DNA from: CAZRVH01 sp964603635
GTDB lineage: Bacteria > Patescibacteriota > Gracilibacteria > Peribacterales > Peribacteraceae
Length of the DNA stretch: 64,000 bases
Assembly: GCA_964603635.1 (NCBI GenBank)
Contig: CAZRVH010000001.1
Location: 62,001 to 126,000, forward strand
Reading direction: 5' to 3'
Part shown: positions 8,373-15,481 of the stretch, piece by piece
Position numbering within the stretch: the first letter of the stretch is position 1
How the letters are laid out: each line of letters opens with the position of its first letter
Notes under the pieces: model-generated
Told to the model about the DNA's origin: nothing
The model's database searches: none
The model's input: only the letters and a program-made list of their open reading frames with translations
Made by a program: the position numbers and the translations under genes

Positions 8373-9644
8373 CTGACATTGTCCGTGCCGGCAAACCGCC
8401 CTTCGCGCCGAAATTTGCGCGTAAACGCGCGTTCCGATCCATGGCACCCCCGGTACGTACAGGAAAGGTACCAGGAGCCACAGGCCCGGGAGGTGCCGGG
8501 TGAGGGCGCGGAATGCGAAGAAACCGCGGTAGACGTCTGTGCCGACGAGGACATGGATTTCCCTCTTCAGGGCCGCGGGCTTCAGATCGGCGGCTTCTTT
8601 CTTCTGCACGGCCTTGTCGTTCAGGTCCTTCCAGGAGATCCGCTTCAACCAGTCGAAGAGCGAAAGCGTGAACATGCTGCGCAGGCACAGGCCGCATTGC
8701 CCGTCATACAGAGTCACGACGCGCACCTTGCGCCGGTTGATGATGCGCTTCATCCAGGCGATGTCTTCCTTGCGCAGGAGGCCGCAGTACAGTGCCATCA
8801 TCGCCAACGAGAAACTGCCGGCATCCATGAGGACAAGGATGGACAAATGGAAGAGCACGCCCGCCGCGAGCAGCGAGAGTTTCGCGGGAACCGGTCTCCA
8901 CTGCCTGGGCAGCAGCATGATGATCCACAGGAATTCGAAGGCCAACGTCGCGTAGGTCACGAACGGAAGGATGGGCAGGAGGTTTTCCGAGAATTCCGGC
9001 CAGCGCGAAAAGAGCGGGTGGTGCAACGCGATCTCCGTCGCGGTGCCGGCATGCCATGTCGTTCCGAGCAGTTTCCACCACAGCGACATGAGATACACGA
9101 CCAATGCCTGCCACAGGACAAGGCGGTACGTCCACGCGTATGCCGTGACCGGTTTCAGGTACGTGCGCGTCGCTTTCCAGTGCTTCCACTGTTCCCATGC
9201 GCGGGAGAGCGACAGGGCGCGGATACCCGGACTGACGCAGAGGATGAAGCCGATCGCGCGTAACAGCGTATCGCCCCCTCCCAGCACGTACATGTTCCGT
9301 TCATGGAAGGAGCACATGAGCAGGAAGCCGAGTATGGTCGTGAGACGCGGCCATACGCCCAGCATGCTCAGAAGCAAGCTCAGGAGTAAGAGAAGGTAGA
9401 TGCCGAACACCGCCGACGGATCGCCGGTGAAGCCGAGGACGGTGAAGTACCACGCGTCCCGGACGACGAGGTTCAGGAACGCCCGCGGCATGATGCCTCC
9501 GTCGCCATAAAACACCGCGACGTCCCGGAATTGGAACAGGAAGAAGAGCAGCGCGACGCCCGCCCATGCGATGCGCATGGCGCCGAGTCCGGCCGCCGAG
9601 GACCGTGCGAAGAAGAAGCCGTTGATGCGTTGCGGGAAGGTCAT
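8367..9644 (-). CDS. HTTM membrane protein fused to a DCC-type thiol-disulfide domain
   Basis: A 425-aa protein. Residues about 1-300 hold multiple membrane helices of the HTTM (vitamin-K-dependent gamma-carboxylase-like) type. The last 120 residues form a DCC1-like DUF393 domain with the signature LYDGQCGLC. HTTM and DCC domains are known to occur together in bacteria and are thought to act on membrane redox or lipid-quinone chemistry; the true reaction is unknown. The start overlaps the stop of the upstream gene by 4 bases (ATGA), so the two are translationally coupled. Confidence 0.82.
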   Translation of the reverse strand: MTFPQRINGFFFARSSAAGLGAMRIAWAGVALLFFLFQFRDVAVFYGDGGIMPRAFLNLVVRDAWYFTVLGFTGDPSAVFGIYLLLLLSLLLSMLGVWPRLTTILGFLLMCSFHERNMYVLGGGDTLLRAIGFILCVSPGIRALSLSRAWEQWKHWKATRTYLKPVTAYAWTYRLVLWQALVVYLMSLWWKLLGTTWHAGTATEIALHHPLFSRWPEFSENLLPILPFVTYATLAFEFLWIIMLLPRQWRPVPAKLSLLAAGVLFHLSILVLMDAGSFSLAMMALYCGLLRKEDIAWMKRIINRRKVRVVTLYDGQCGLCLRSMFTLSLFDWLKRISWKDLNDKAVQKKEAADLKPAALKREIHVLVGTDVYRGFFAFRALTRHLPGLWLLVPFLYVPGVPWIGTRVYAQISARRAVCRHGQCQL

Positions 9645-10243
9645 CGGAAGGAAGCGTTGCAGTCGGTGGTGTGGATCACGGTGCTATCGAAATGACCGTC
9701 TTGCGCATCCCACCATGCGTCCGTCTGGTGCGTGTCGGTATACGGGATGATCTCCGTGTTTTCGCGCAGGCGCACCATCGTGTTCGGTGCGAGTCCGAGG
9801 TCATGGCAGAGGATCTGCAGGAATCGTTCGCGGAACACGTCGTAATCCAGGCGTTCCTTCGCAAGGGCCGCGGGCAGCAGCTTCGCATACGTGGCATGCC
9901 GCCACCACGGGAACGCGCCCGCTCCCAACGATGCCATGGTTTTCCACCGCACGCCGTCCTCCGCGTCGACCGAGAACGTGCGGACCTGACGTTGCGGGTC
10001 GGGGGCGAAGAGGTTCCACTCCTGCCACTGGCTGGTCAGGAGGAGGTACGGAGCCAATCGCGGATTCACGGTGTCGCGCAGGTATGTGACGAGAGGCCCC
10101 GTCGCCGCGGATGGGATCGAAAACGCGAGCACGGCGACCATATGCAGGACTACCGATACGGCCACGGCTGTTTTCCCGAAGAGCAAGAAATACTCCCTAA
10201 GGTCCTTGCGATGCCGGCGAAGAACGGTCCGTATGCTGTCCAT
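9641..10243 (-). CDS. HTTM-partner membrane protein
   Basis: A 200-aa protein with one clear N-terminal membrane helix (about residues 22-45), followed by SQWQEWNLFAPDPQRQV. That segment is characteristic of the small proteins usually encoded with HTTM proteins. The rest is likely extracytoplasmic. It overlaps the HTTM-DCC gene by 4 bases, which implies fixed stoichiometry. Molecular function unknown. Confidence 0.7.
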   Translation of the reverse strand: MDSIRTVLRRHRKDLREYFLLFGKTAVAVSVVLHMVAVLAFSIPSAATGPLVTYLRDTVNPRLAPYLLLTSQWQEWNLFAPDPQRQVRTFSVDAEDGVRWKTMASLGAGAFPWWRHATYAKLLPAALAKERLDYDVFRERFLQILCHDLGLAPNTMVRLRENTEIIPYTDTHQTDAWWDAQDGHFDSTVIHTTDCNASFR

Positions 10244-10256
10244 GGAAAGGGGTTCC

Positions 10257-11510
10257 TTATTTCTTAATCGGTTTCAGCAGGACGATCTCGCGCCCGACGC
10301 TCTGGTCCGGGCGATGATACAGCATGCTGAGGCGCTCGGGATGGTGCGGGTTCACGCCGGGAGGGAGGATGGGGCGGAAGCCGATGTCATGGATTTTCTT
10401 CCAGGTCTTCTCGATGAACAGGGGTCCGGCCTTCGGGAACCACACGGGCAGCGTGCACACCACGGGGACCCCGGGAAGCGTCGCGGCGATGTTCTCCAGG
10501 AATCCCGTTTCGATCTCCTCCACTTCCGTGCGCGCCTTCATGGCGTCCTTGGCGGCGGGCCTGTCCGAGAACGGCGTGCCCAGCGTCGTTTCCGTCACGA
10601 TGACGTCGGGTTTTTCCTTCAGCTCGAATGCCCGCGTCGCATCCTGCTTCCACACCGTGCTCGCCACGTCCTTCTTTAAAATGCCGTATTCCTTGCGCAT
10701 CCAGTCCAGGTTTTTCTCGCATCCGTTCACGGCCTTCAACGACGCATCCGAAGCAAGCACGTCCCATCCGCGCAGCAGCGCTTCCATGGGGATCACGCCC
10801 GTGCCGCAGAAGGGGTCGAGAATGGTCAGACGCGAGTTTCGAGACGCGAGTTTCGCGGACTTCTCGTGTCTCGTGTCTCGTGTCTTCATATCGTTTGCCA
10901 TGTACGCGCCGAAGTTCAGCAGGATCTGCGCCAGCTTGGGCGGCAGGAGTCCCACGCGCGTATCGCGCACGGGCTTGGTCATGTCGCGCTTCGTGTAGGC
11001 ATCCGGGTCCTGGGCGCCCACCGTGCGGCCGATCCACAGGAAGTCGTCGTCACCGAGGATCACGATCTCCGCGCCCTCCTTTCCGCTGATGATGTTCGTC
11101 TTGTGCAGGAGTACCGTCGCGGCCGGCTTCTTCTCCGTCCCGATGTAGCGGCAGGGGACTCCTTTCTTCTTCAGGGCGTTCTTCCCGTCGCGGTACAGAT
11201 CGTGCACCTTCGAGGCGGGGATGTTGAACGTGCGCAATGAGAACGTCACCTTGCCCTTCACGTTCGCGGTTTGGTCGGCGATGATCTGGGGAACGTCCTT
11301 GAGCGCGGATGCGTTGTCCGAAATTCCCTTGGCGATGATGAACGTGCCTCCCCACGTATCCAGGTGCTTCTGCGACAGTTCGGCTTCCGAATCGAAGAAG
11401 GCCATGGACGAACCGAGCATGCGCGTCACTTTCATGTCGGGGATGCAGGCGTGGAGTTCGGCGAGGCTGATGGACGGATGGTGACCGAGGTAGGCGACGT
11501 AGGAATTCAT
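10257..11510 (-). CDS. TRM11/UPF0020-type RNA methyltransferase
   Basis: 417 aa from the ATG at 11510. I chose this start because the fragment copy at 14738-14916 begins at the matching methionine. The N-terminal half is THUMP-like. The C-terminal half is a class I SAM-dependent methyltransferase with LDPFCGTGVIPMEALLRG as the SAM-binding motif I and TETTLGTPFSD in place of the usual DPPY-type motif. Relatives methylate guanosine 10 of tRNA. Between the halves lies a repetitive, probably recent insertion (see findings). It is 13 bp downstream of nothing on its strand and precedes the HTTM pair, with which it may be cotranscribed. Confidence 0.78.
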   Translation of the reverse strand: MNSYVAYLGHHPSISLAELHACIPDMKVTRMLGSSMAFFDSEAELSQKHLDTWGGTFIIAKGISDNASALKDVPQIIADQTANVKGKVTFSLRTFNIPASKVHDLYRDGKNALKKKGVPCRYIGTEKKPAATVLLHKTNIISGKEGAEIVILGDDDFLWIGRTVGAQDPDAYTKRDMTKPVRDTRVGLLPPKLAQILLNFGAYMANDMKTRDTRHEKSAKLASRNSRLTILDPFCGTGVIPMEALLRGWDVLASDASLKAVNGCEKNLDWMRKEYGILKKDVASTVWKQDATRAFELKEKPDVIVTETTLGTPFSDRPAAKDAMKARTEVEEIETGFLENIAATLPGVPVVCTLPVWFPKAGPLFIEKTWKKIHDIGFRPILPPGVNPHHPERLSMLYHRPDQSVGREIVLLKPIKK

Positions 11511-11634
11511 GGGATGCAAAAAAGTATACGCGGAGTATAGCGTCAAACGCCGTATCGGTCAGCGTACGAGGATGGAAATATCCATACTGCGCAAGCACAT
11601 CCCTCGACTATGCCGCGATGACAAGCGGAAAAAA

Positions 11635-13032
11635 TCAATGCATTCGCAAGCGGTCGTACGCGTCTTTGAGAAGCATCACCGTGAGGAACACCATGACCGG
11701 CAGCAGCTGGATGATGCCGCGTGCGTACCCCGTCTGCCTGATCGCCTCGATGGACACGCTGGTGAACATGTAGATGGCGAGCTGTCCCAGGTAGACGATG
11801 AGGAAGAGCGCGGTGATCGGGAGCAGTGTCACGAAGGCGCTGCGGCGTCTCCAGGCAAGCAGGGCGATGAGGACGGGGAAGAGCAGCAGCCAGTTTCCTT
11901 CGAAGAACGTGTTCACCCAAACGGCATACAGCACCCCCGGCTGCCATCCGAACGCCAGGTCACCCACCGCTTTGGCATTGCCGAACGTGAGTCCGTTCGC
12001 GTATTTGTAGGCGAGCCACGGTACCGAGATGAGCAGTATGGGAATGGCGTACCACAGGGCTATCCTCGAAATCTCCTTCGCCGTCATATTCTTCCGTTGC
12101 ACGATCAGATACCCGGCGACGATGAGGAGGACCGGCGGAAGGTAGAGGAGAAGCCCCTCGTTCTTGGTGAAGGGCAAAAAGGCCGTGGCCGCCCCCGCCA
12201 TCCTGAGGAACGAGTCGCGTGCCGCCGCGTCTGGCGAATGGATGGCATGGAAGAGCAGGATGATCGCCGCGAATACGTGCGTACCCATGAAAATGTCCGC
12301 ATACGCGTTGGTGCCGTGCATCAGGTACAGAGGCATGCTGACGATGACATAGATGCCGAAGAGCGACCAAGCGCCGGAGAGATACCTGCGCAGAGCGTAG
12401 TACAACAAGGACAGGGCGCAGAGGAACCACGCGGCATGGATCGCATTCACCGTTGCGTCGCCCCAGCCCGCCGTCATCGCCATCCATGCCTTCGCCATCG
12501 GGACGGTCGGGGGATAGGAACTCACGTCGGCGGGAGTGTCGCCGCGGCCGGGCAGCAGAAGTTCGATCGACTGCGTATGGTAGAACACCTTCGCGCGCAG
12601 GTTCCAGTTGTCCACGCTGTCATCGAAGTACGTGGGGGTGAGGAAAAGGAAGGTTATGCCCAGCGTCGCGATTTTCACGATCGTCCATGTCCCCAGGATG
12701 CCAATCGCCAGTTTTTGAAGCATCGACCACCGTTCCGCTGCAAGGGTCTCCCTTGCGGCAAGGAAGGGGATTTTTTTCCAACGCATGGCTGCCGACAGCA
12801 TGATTCCCATGAAAGCCTGTATGATGAACAAAGGCGTGAATGAGAGAGAAAGTCCGAACACAATATGTATACAGAATACCAGGAACATCGTGAGGGTCAC
12901 GCCGATGAGGAATCCCAGCGAAGCCCTTTCTCCACGAAAGAGGACGGGGGTGCGATTCTGCAAGAGCCCTAAAAGAAGCCATCCGTTGATCGTCGGGATC
13001 AGAAGGCCGATGAGGATCAAAAGGAGGATCAT
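11635..13032 (-). CDS. Polytopic GT-C-type glycosyltransferase-like membrane protein
   Basis: About 465 aa with roughly 11-13 hydrophobic segments. The first large loop contains TYFDDSVDNWNLRAKVF, an acidic pair in the position used by GT-C enzymes (PMT/ArnT-like) to bind lipid-phosphate sugars, followed by SSYPPTVPMAKAW. Expected activity is transfer of a sugar from a polyprenyl carrier outside the membrane. The start at 13032 overlaps the stop of the preceding gene by ATGA, so I reject the longer upstream extension. Confidence 0.68.
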   Translation of the reverse strand: MILLLILIGLLIPTINGWLLLGLLQNRTPVLFRGERASLGFLIGVTLTMFLVFCIHIVFGLSLSFTPLFIIQAFMGIMLSAAMRWKKIPFLAARETLAAERWSMLQKLAIGILGTWTIVKIATLGITFLFLTPTYFDDSVDNWNLRAKVFYHTQSIELLLPGRGDTPADVSSYPPTVPMAKAWMAMTAGWGDATVNAIHAAWFLCALSLLYYALRRYLSGAWSLFGIYVIVSMPLYLMHGTNAYADIFMGTHVFAAIILLFHAIHSPDAAARDSFLRMAGAATAFLPFTKNEGLLLYLPPVLLIVAGYLIVQRKNMTAKEISRIALWYAIPILLISVPWLAYKYANGLTFGNAKAVGDLAFGWQPGVLYAVWVNTFFEGNWLLLFPVLIALLAWRRRSAFVTLLPITALFLIVYLGQLAIYMFTSVSIEAIRQTGYARGIIQLLPVMVFLTVMLLKDAYDRLRMH

Positions 13033-14183
13033 TGTTCCAGGAAGAGGAAAGAGTCGTCCCCGAATTCTTCCAATATCTTGCCTGCGGAAGAGAGTGCGCG
13101 GCCCGTGTCCGTGCTCACCATGCCGTTTTCCGCCGTGATATCCGGCCGATGCAGCACGAGCCATGCTTTTTTACCCTGCCGCGGCGACGTGTCCGCATAC
13201 GCGATGACCTCCAGCGGATACGCGCGCAAGCGGACGTTCGCGACGAATCGTTCCCCGGCAGGCTCCAAGAGCACCATGGAGTCGATGTCCGCGTCTCCCA
13301 GGCTGTCCAAGGCACGGTCCGTCAACAGTGTCGCGTCATCGATCGTCCGCAGATCCGCGATGTCGGGCGTCGCCAGGACGTATGAGTGAATATCCGTCAT
13401 CGCGTAGCCCAGCAGTTCGGCTCCCATGCGCACGTCCAGCAGCAGCCACAGTCCCGCAACCGCCGCCGCGATCGTCAGCACGGCGCGCCGCTTTCGTTCC
13501 ATCAGGACAAAGGTCCCGGCAAGGACCAGTGCGCCGATGAGCACGCCATACGCGATGCGCAGGGCCGAGACACCCCGGGGAGGCTGGCCGTCGTACAGCC
13601 TGTCCAGGGTCGCCTGGTTCATGGTGAAGAGCGGCCCCCACAGGAAATTGATACTGCGCTGGGACATCATGTCGAAGGCGACCATGCTGCGCAGGCCGGT
13701 CAGGGCTTTTTCCCCGGCGCCCCATGTTTTCCATTCGATTTTTTGGATCACCAAGTCGGTTCCCGCGGGGAATCCGAACGCGACAACGGGTGTCTTTTCG
13801 GTCCATTGGTCATACTCCGAGGGAACGATGGTCACGCGCTCGAAGGCGTCGGTCTTGGGGGACGTGAAGAAGAGCTGCAGCAGGTCCCCGGGCGCGGCGT
13901 TCTTCGGCTGCCACATGAACGCGGCTTCCGCGGGCCGCGAGTTTTTCATGTACACGTACACCGCATCTGTTTTGGGGAGAGATGCATTCCGCCAGCCGAT
14001 CAATCCGTCCTGCAGCGTATGGATATGCAGTCCTTCCGTCGTCTTCTCCACGGACATTAGTCCGTCCACCTCCGGCATCACGGCCTCGGGCTTGCGAAAG
14101 TCCCATGTCATCGTCGTTTCCGCATGGGAAAGCGACGGAGTCATGGCCAGGAGAAAGCCGATCACGGACACGAGCCGTTTCAC
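13029..14183 (-). CDS. Exported membrane-anchored protein coupled to the GT-C protein
   Basis: About 384 aa from a GTG at 14183, which places a good signal peptide (ending SLSHA) at the N-terminus. An extracytoplasmic beta-rich region follows (about residues 25-190), then two membrane helices near residues 210-260, then a second soluble domain. No family recognised. The 4-base overlap with the GT-C gene suggests it partners the glycosyltransferase. The frame is open further upstream, but that extension would overlap the divergent gene at 14290. Confidence 0.6.
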   Translation of the reverse strand: MKRLVSVIGFLLAMTPSLSHAETTMTWDFRKPEAVMPEVDGLMSVEKTTEGLHIHTLQDGLIGWRNASLPKTDAVYVYMKNSRPAEAAFMWQPKNAAPGDLLQLFFTSPKTDAFERVTIVPSEYDQWTEKTPVVAFGFPAGTDLVIQKIEWKTWGAGEKALTGLRSMVAFDMMSQRSINFLWGPLFTMNQATLDRLYDGQPPRGVSALRIAYGVLIGALVLAGTFVLMERKRRAVLTIAAAVAGLWLLLDVRMGAELLGYAMTDIHSYVLATPDIADLRTIDDATLLTDRALDSLGDADIDSMVLLEPAGERFVANVRLRAYPLEVIAYADTSPRQGKKAWLVLHRPDITAENGMVSTDTGRALSSAGKILEEFGDDSFLFLEQ

Positions 14184-14289
14184 GCAATGAATTCTACTCC
14201 AGACGCTCGCTTTTCTGTTTGTGATTTTCAGGAATTGGTTTACATTCAATTTGAGTCCATTCGCTCCTTTCATTGACGGAGGTTCTCTT

Positions 14290-14631
14290 ATGTGCGAAGC
14301 AGCTCTCTCGATACGCATACGGGGTCGATCCATCCATTGGAATCGCTATAGGGCGAAACAGCATCATGATGCCCCGGCGATGCGCCTGGTCATCAACCTC
14401 GTGATGGTCGCGTGGGCAATCACGATCGTGCTCATGCTGCTCATGCTGTGTTTGGCATGTTGCGAAATATATTACGTCCCCATCTACGATGGGTTCGCAT
14501 ACTCCGGCATGGCGCTTCTTTCGTTGCATCTTGCGTGGGGCATAATCGCAAGCGTCCTGTCACGCAGGCGAGAACGACGTATCGATCGCTTTCACGAACG
14601 ACGCGAAAAAAGGCACGTAAAAAGGCAATAG
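14290..14631 (+). CDS. Small basic membrane protein
   Basis: 113 aa from the ATG at 14290, chosen because GACGGAGG lies at a good distance upstream. It has two hydrophobic helices (about residues 32-55 and 66-90) and a strongly basic C-terminus (RRRERR ... RREKRHVKRQ). No homolog recognised. A dedicated terminator follows at 14707-14733, so this is a self-contained one-gene unit. Its 3' untranslated region resembles that of the small gene at 15031. Confidence 0.6.
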   Translation: MCEAALSIRIRGRSIHWNRYRAKQHHDAPAMRLVINLVMVAWAITIVLMLLMLCLACCEIYYVPIYDGFAYSGMALLSLHLAWGIIASVLSRRRERRIDRFHERREKRHVKRQ

Positions 14632-14706
14632 GAGGCTATCGGCAGATGCGATATCAGTCTGCCGCGACAGGATAGAGCGGCTTCCGGCCCGTCCGAAAGC
14701 AACCCG

Positions 14707-14733
14707 CCGCCCCGTACCCCGGGGCGGTTTTTT
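14707..14733 (+). terminator. Intrinsic terminator of the small basic membrane protein gene
   Basis: An 8-bp GC stem (CCGCCCCG / CGGGGCGG) with a 5-base loop is followed by six T residues. The homology of the adjacent methyltransferase fragment begins a few bases beyond it. Confidence 0.85.
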
Positions 14734-14737
14734 CCAA

Positions 14738-14916
14738 GCGATGATGAACGTGTCTCCCCACGTCTCCAGGTTTTTCTGCGACAGTTCCGCTTCGGAATCG
14801 AAAAAAGCCATGGAGGTACCCAGCATGCGCGTGACTTTCATATCCGGAATGCACACGTGGAGTTCCGCGAGGCTGAGGGCGGGATGGTGTCCGAGGTAGG
14901 CGACGTAGGAATGCAT
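14738..14916 (-). pseudogene. 5' fragment of a second TRM11-like methyltransferase gene
   Basis: About 60 codons on the minus strand match the start of the intact gene at 10257-11510, from MHSYVAYLGHH to DTFIIA (52 of 60 residues by my count). Homology stops abruptly at about 14738, beside the terminator of the neighbouring gene, and the remaining 350 codons are absent. By eye the two copies differ at about 13 synonymous and 8 non-synonymous codons, so the fragment diverged largely as coding sequence before it was broken. Confidence 0.85.
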
Positions 14917-14958
14917 GGCGACTATAGCGTGAAAGAACGGATTCGGCACCACGAGCAT

Positions 14959-14986
14959 TTGCATCAATCGGCATTCATTCTATGAT
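14959..14986 (+). promoter_or_regulatory. Promoter of the small membrane protein gene at 15031
   Basis: TTGCAT (14959-14964), a 16-nt spacer and TATGAT (14981-14986). A leader of about 38 nt with a strong ribosome-binding site follows. Confidence 0.55.
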
Positions 14987-15030
14987 GACATTAGGATTTT
15001 TGATCTTTTTTCGTTCTAAGGAGGATCGCC

Positions 15031-15240
15031 ATGATTGCGCCTTCCGTGTTCGCCGTCTTGTCCGTTCTGGCCGGCATCGTATCGGGTGTGATGCGAAAAA
15101 CCGACATTCCCGTTTCGTGGCCTGCGTCTATGGCGACCGCTTCGTCGTTATGGCTGTATGCAGCCGTCTTCTTTGCGTTCCTCGCTGCCTGTCTGGCATT
15201 GGCGGAACACCGGCGATGGAAAGTCGTCCGTGCAAAGTAG
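15031..15240 (+). CDS. Small two-helix membrane protein
   Basis: 69 aa. A near-perfect Shine-Dalgarno sequence (AAGGAGG) sits 6 bases before the ATG. Two hydrophobic segments (residues 3-20 and 37-58) flank a short polar loop, and the C-terminus is basic. No family recognised. It has its own promoter and terminator. The 3' untranslated region shares the pattern CTTCCGGC..CGTCCG.AAG..CAACC with that of the gene at 14290, so the two may derive from one mobile or duplicated cassette. Confidence 0.65.
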   Translation: MIAPSVFAVLSVLAGIVSGVMRKTDIPVSWPASMATASSLWLYAAVFFAFLAACLALAEHRRWKVVRAK

Positions 15241-15271
15241 CGCCCCCTTCCGGCATCGTCCGCAAGAGGGC

Positions 15272-15302
15272 AACCGCTTCGTTCCATCGAGGCGGTTTTT
15301 TT
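15272..15302 (+). terminator. Intrinsic terminator of the 69-aa membrane protein gene
   Basis: A 9-bp stem (ACCGCTTCG / CGAGGCGGT) is followed by seven T residues. Confidence 0.8.
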
Positions 15303-15360
15303 GATCACTTCTCTCCACCCGCTTCCGTCCTTCGACGTTGCTCGGGATGGCAATCTTTTG

Positions 15361-15456
15361 TTACCGCTCCGTCGCAGTTTGGATCTCCGCGGGGCCTCCG
15401 CTCACCACGGCTTTGATGCGTCGTACTCCTGCGGATGAGCTTTCTTCTTTCTGTCC
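15361..15456 (-). pseudogene. Second, divergent copy of the alaS 3' end
   Basis: On the minus strand these bases encode a 30-residue segment from QKEESSSAG to TATER plus a stop. It repeats the last 31 codons of alaS, which end 26 bp upstream. The protein is nearly identical (28 of 30), yet about 14 of 29 codons differ synonymously, including two serine codons that switch between the TCN and AGY boxes. It has no upstream body and no start. Confidence 0.9.
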
Positions 15457-15481
15457 CTCGGCAAGCTCGGGGTAACAATCG

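Noticed and set aside
11509..12843. Long plus-strand frame opposite the GT-C gene
   Set aside because: Charged, low-hydrophobicity translation complementary to a clear polytopic membrane protein with an ATGA-coupled start, so it is a shadow frame.
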